Below, in pieces: positions 60,881-64,000 of a DNA stretch of 64,000 nucleotides. Source of the DNA: Prosthecobacter vanneervenii (GTDB lineage Bacteria; Verrucomicrobiota; Verrucomicrobiia; Verrucomicrobiales; Verrucomicrobiaceae); the NCBI RefSeq assembly GCF_014203095.1, contig NZ_JACHIG010000006.1, positions 1 to 64,000 on the forward strand. The letters run 5' to 3'. The position numbers were made by a program, and so were the translations under genes. Numbering within the stretch: the stretch's first letter is position 1; each line of letters starts with the position of its first letter. The notes under the pieces are model-generated. The model was not told the DNA's origin, searched no databases, and was given only the letters and a program-made list of their open reading frames with translations.

Positions 60881-62197
60881 CTACTGCTGCGGCAGTTTCA
60901 GCACCAGGCGCTCCTGGCCGCGCAGCACGGTGGCGGGGATTTTCTCTCCGGGGAGGTGGTGCAGGAGGAGATCGCCGATGAGGGCGCTTTCGGTCAGGCG
61001 CTGTTTCAGGTCGCCTACCTGAATGATGATGTCGTCTTTTTTAAAGCCCTCCTTCTTGGCCGCCGCATGCTCGCCGAACTCGCCGACATAGAAAACGCGC
61101 AGGGCCATCTGGCTCTTGTCCAGGCCGAGGGTGGCGCGCTCTTCATCGGGGATGTCGTCCATTTTCATGCCGCCAAAGGCCATGGCGCGCATGGGCCAGG
61201 TGCCCACTCGTCTGCCAATATCCGAGTGTAGGCGCCATCCGGCGGGGAGGTCTAGGGTGAGGGCAGTTTCCTTGTTGGCGCGCAGGACTTTGGCGGTCAG
61301 AGGGCCTGAATCGGGAGAGCGGTGCAGCACCCAGCTCACATCGGCGATGGAAACAAGGGGCTGGCCGCTGAGGTGGGTGATGGTGTCTCCTGCCTGAAAT
61401 CCGGCCTTGGCGGCTGGGGAGTCCGCGGCCACAGCCTCCACTTTGGCGACTTCATCGGTGGCGAGGGTGATCCCGAGCGTCTCGATGGAGGGCTGGGGGT
61501 AGATCCATTCCACCGGCACGGTCTTGCTCTGGCTACGATAATAGGCGCGGTAGGCATCTCCGATCATGTGGCAGTGCACACAGCTGGCGACCACTTTGCC
61601 GTTCCAGTCGAGCTTGCTCTGGTACTTGCCGGCCAGGGCTGGGAACTCGATTGGGGTCTGATAGGGGGTGGGGCCACCCTGCTTGCCACTCAGGGAGCTT
61701 TTGTTGGCGGGGTAGCCCTGGTGGATGGCCAGACCTGCCTCCAGGGCTTTTTTGAAGCCGGTGGTGGTCTTGTCCATTGGGTCTTTCTGGTGCTGCCAGG
61801 AGCCGTAGCGGCCATACACGGTGCCATCGCCATTAAACATGATGGCGGAAAAGGAGAGGTCGTAGTCAAACTGGAAGCGGTGGAGGTCCAGTGCGTTGGC
61901 ATTGATGACGCGGACACAAACAAACTGGTCAAGTAGCGGGCTGAGAGACGCCTCCTCCAGCACGCTGGCATCAATGCCGGCGCATGACATGCAGGGCAGA
62001 CAGCGGAGCACCACGAGGAGCGGTTTGCCTGTGGTCTTGGCCAGGCGGAAGCCGCCATCCAGGTCGTTCCAATTCCAGCGCGGGTCATTTTCCATGCGGG
62101 CCTTGTCGCCGCGCACGGCGCCTTCCCGGTCTTTCACGGCCTCGGCCTGTGCGGAGGTGATGGCAGCCAGGGTCAGAATAAGCAGGGGAACTTTCAT
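60881..62197 (-). CDS. Exported thioredoxin-like / CxxCH / PDZ protein
   Basis: This 438-residue protein has a signal peptide (MKVPLLILTLAAITSAQA). Residues 45-150 look like a thioredoxin fold, with PLLVVLRCLPCMSCAGID supplying CLPC and CMSC. A CxxCH heme-type motif (SCVHCHMIGDA) lies at about 205-215. Two PDZ-like domains follow (VAADSPAAKAGFQAGDTITH at about 255-300, and KKEGFKKDDIIIQVGDL near the C-terminus). It agrees with the 'Trx7/PDZ domain-containing (seleno)protein' group seen in Planctomycetota and Verrucomicrobiota; here the expected Sec position holds Cys. Redox function is likely, but partners are unknown. It is upstream of and on the same strand as rpoA, with a gap of 188 bases. 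Confidence 0.75.
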   Translation of the reverse strand: MKVPLLILTLAAITSAQAEAVKDREGAVRGDKARMENDPRWNWNDLDGGFRLAKTTGKPLLVVLRCLPCMSCAGIDASVLEEASLSPLLDQFVCVRVINANALDLHRFQFDYDLSFSAIMFNGDGTVYGRYGSWQHQKDPMDKTTTGFKKALEAGLAIHQGYPANKSSLSGKQGGPTPYQTPIEFPALAGKYQSKLDWNGKVVASCVHCHMIGDAYRAYYRSQSKTVPVEWIYPQPSIETLGITLATDEVAKVEAVAADSPAAKAGFQAGDTITHLSGQPLVSIADVSWVLHRSPDSGPLTAKVLRANKETALTLDLPAGWRLHSDIGRRVGTWPMRAMAFGGMKMDDIPDEERATLGLDKSQMALRVFYVGEFGEHAAAKKEGFKKDDIIIQVGDLKQRLTESALIGDLLLHHLPGEKIPATVLRGQERLVLKLPQQ

Positions 62198-62322
62198 GCC
62201 CGCGCATTGTCTTCAGGGCGGCTGGTGGAAGACAAGCCAAAACGAACAACCCGCTTTTTTGGAATGGACAGCTTTCGGTTTCTTCCGGTTAATCGCGCCA
62301 GCTTCCCTCCCCACGCGCAGCC

Positions 62323-63393
62323 ATGCCTGAAGTCACCGCCATTTCCAAGTTTGCCTGCCCGGCCTGCGGTGCCGAGGCGGTGTGGACGCCCGCCAAGCAG
62401 TCGCTCGTGTGTCCCTACTGCGGCACCGTGTCCCCCGCCGAACTGAAACAGGACGGCAGCTTGGTGGAGGAAAACGATCTCGTCAGCGCGCTGCGCTCCA
62501 TCCCGGACGAACAGCGCGGCTGGGCGGCGGTGCGCAAGACCGTGAAATGCCAGAGCTGCCATGCCATCTCCGTCTTTGATGAAAAGAGGGTGGCGCAGAG
62601 CTGTGACTTTTGCGGGTCTCCCTCCATCATCGCTGTGGATGATGTGGGTGCGCCCATCCGGCCCGGCAGCCAGCTTCCTTTCAAGGTGGATCAGGGACGT
62701 GTGCGGGAGGACATCCGCCGCTGGTATGGCAGCCACTTCTGGGCACCGAACGCCCTCGGTCAGAAGGCCATGACGGATACACTGCACGGCCTCTACCTGC
62801 CGTTCTGGACCTTTGATGCCCATGCCGAGTGCCCCTGGGAGGCGGAGGCGGGCTACTATTATTATGAGACAGACAGCAAGGGCAACCGCACCCGCTATAC
62901 CCGCTGGGAGTATGCTTCCGGACATGTAAGCAGTGATTTTGACGATGTGCTCGTCCCGGCCTCGAAAGGCGTGCATCCCGCGCTGCTGGAAAAGCTGCAG
63001 CCCTTTCCCACCACGACGGATTTGCTGCCCTATGATCCCGGCTACCTCTCCGGCTGGGTGGTGGAGCAGTACCAGATCGATCTCGTGCAGGCGGCGCAGG
63101 ACTCGCGCCAGCGCATGGATGCCATTCTGCGCAGCCAGTGCACCTCCGAGATCCCGGGAGATACCAGTCGCAACCTGCAGATCTTTCCAGAATACAGCGG
63201 GCTGACCTTTAAACACGTGCTGCTGCCGGTCTGGCTGCTGACTTACACCTACGGCTCCAAGACGTATCAGGTGGCTGTGAACGGAGCCACCGGCAAGATT
63301 TCCGGCGAGTATCCGCTGAGCTGGATCAAGATCACCATCGCCATTATCATCTTGCTGATCATTCTCGGCATCTTCATGTCACAGCAAAACTAA
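62323..63393 (+). CDS. Double zinc-ribbon protein with C-terminal membrane anchor
   Basis: This 356-residue protein begins with two zinc ribbons: FACPACGAEAVW/LVCPYCGTVSP (residues 10-40) and VKCQSCHAISVF/QSCDFCGSPS (about 75-105). Then comes a middle domain with WYGSHFWAPNALGQ, GLYLPFWTFDAHAE and VLLPVWLLTYTYGSKTYQ. The C-terminus has one membrane helix (ITIAIIILLIILGIFM). Such proteins are often mislabelled as PriA-like or TFIIB-type and are commonly linked to SPFH/YdjI systems; here the SPFH gene is 55 kb away. Cysteine spacing fits zinc binding. The function is unknown, possibly membrane stress. It is followed 6 bases later by the permease gene. Confidence 0.75.
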   Translation: MPEVTAISKFACPACGAEAVWTPAKQSLVCPYCGTVSPAELKQDGSLVEENDLVSALRSIPDEQRGWAAVRKTVKCQSCHAISVFDEKRVAQSCDFCGSPSIIAVDDVGAPIRPGSQLPFKVDQGRVREDIRRWYGSHFWAPNALGQKAMTDTLHGLYLPFWTFDAHAECPWEAEAGYYYYETDSKGNRTRYTRWEYASGHVSSDFDDVLVPASKGVHPALLEKLQPFPTTTDLLPYDPGYLSGWVVEQYQIDLVQAAQDSRQRMDAILRSQCTSEIPGDTSRNLQIFPEYSGLTFKHVLLPVWLLTYTYGSKTYQVAVNGATGKISGEYPLSWIKITIAIIILLIILGIFMSQQN

Positions 63394-63399
63394 GCCTGC

Positions 63400-64000
63400 G
63401 TGAACCTCCGCTTTCGAGAACTGCCCATCGTCATCGCGTTGCTCGCGATCTGTGTCTTCTTTGCCGTGCAGGAGCCTGCCTTTCTAGGGGCGCGAAATCT
63501 ATCCATGCTCGTGACGGAGCTTTCCATCACGGCCACGCTGGCCATGGGCATGCTGCTCATTCTCCTGCCGGGGCACATTGATCTCTCCGCAGGCAGCGGC
63601 GTGGGACTGCTGGGCGGCATTGCCAGCGTGCTGGTGTTTCATTTTCACCTGCCTGCACCTGCCGCGCTGGGGCTAGGCTTTCTCTGTGGTGTCATCATCT
63701 GGATGGGCATGGGGGCCTTCATTGTGCATGAGCGCATGCCGTCTTTCATTGTCACGCTCGGGGCGCTGCTCATTTTTAAAGGGCTCTTCTGGCGGGTGAT
63801 TGACAATGCCACCGTGCCCGTGGCTCCCGGAGGGCAGAGCAATCTGTACTCTCTGCTCACCACCTACTATCTGCCGGTGCAGCTGGGATGGCTGCTGGCG
63901 GCAGGTCTGGTGATGGCGCTGGTCTTTACCACGCTGAGTGCACGCAAGCGCAGGCTGGAGCATGGTTTTGCCGTGGACAGCCGGGAGATGATGTTTCTGC
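63400..64000 (+). CDS. Sugar ABC-transporter permease (RbsC/XylH type), partial
   Basis: A GTG start at 63400 gives at least 200 residues and the frame is open to the window end. The protein is membrane-spanning: LPIVIALLAICVFFAVQE, LSITATLAMGMLLILLPG, then the family signature HIDLSAGSGVGLLGGIAS and FIVTLGALLIFKGLFW. These are BPD_transp_2 permease features seen in RbsC/XylH/AraH. It starts 6 bases after the zinc-ribbon gene. The ATPase and binding protein are not visible here, and the C-terminal part is cut off. Confidence 0.85.
   Translation, partial: MNLRFRELPIVIALLAICVFFAVQEPAFLGARNLSMLVTELSITATLAMGMLLILLPGHIDLSAGSGVGLLGGIASVLVFHFHLPAPAALGLGFLCGVIIWMGMGAFIVHERMPSFIVTLGALLIFKGLFWRVIDNATVPVAPGGQSNLYSLLTTYYLPVQLGWLLAAGLVMALVFTTLSARKRRLEHGFAVDSREMMFL

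Overview
The window looks like a chromosome segment of a Verrucomicrobiota bacterium, probably Verrucomicrobiaceae (a Prosthecobacter/Verrucomicrobium-like lineage). The evidence is GC-rich coding sequence, two short exported proteins with C-terminal PEP-CTERM sorting signals, a TIGR02597-type exported protein, a PVC-type heme-binding-domain cytochrome c, FabV enoyl reductase, a Trx/CxxCH/PDZ exported protein and a very large GEVED/putative-Ig surface protein. No rRNA, tRNA or CRISPR array was recognised. Family names come from reading motifs, not from database searches.

Layout. 1-753: the tail of an IS630-type transposase, then a small PD-(D/E)XK-like protein. 840-5876 (minus strand): sigma-54 (rpoN), an exported Pro/Gln-rich protein and a phosphoglucomutase. 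6063-7130: an SPFH/band-7 protein with a C-terminal excisionase-like HTH. 7131-9403: 2.3 kb without a credible gene, built from several families of repeats (double hairpins, clusters of a GGAAACGA word, two copies of a 56-bp near-perfect palindrome, and a 204-bp MITE-like element). 9404-29054 (minus): a two-gene operon of a PEP-CTERM protein and a 6310-residue exported protein, with a good sigma-70-like promoter at 29169-29197. 29388-34722: a short conserved-looking protein, an RlmM-like rRNA methyltransferase, and a tight minus-strand operon running DUF2934-like protein, small protein, membrane protein, PAS histidine kinase, LuxR-type response regulator.

34973-43102: NdpA-like nucleoid protein, then a divergent oxidative-stress pair (OxyR-like regulator with both redox cysteines, and an exported catalase-peroxidase), a GH18 protein, a methyltransferase, fabV and a TMEM175-like channel. 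43148-47537 (minus): Tat-exported lactonase-like propeller, CocE/NonD hydrolase and a polyprenyl-phosphate sugar transferase. 47598-52763 (plus): aroD, an S11 D-Ala-D-Ala carboxypeptidase, an SGNH hydrolase and a PVC-type cytochrome c dehydrogenase-like protein. 52851-58709: a small basic protein, a Gfo/Idh/MocA oxidoreductase, a membrane-anchored helical-repeat protein, a second PEP-CTERM protein and a TIGR02597 protein. 59032-62197 (minus): rplQ, rpoA and the Trx/PDZ protein. 62323-64000 (plus): a double-zinc-ribbon membrane protein and the start of a sugar ABC-transporter permease that runs off the window.

The regions most worth a second look are the giant modular protein and its operon, the repeat-built region just beyond its 3' end, the SPFH-HTH fusion, and the five-gene sensory operon with three uncharacterised leading genes.
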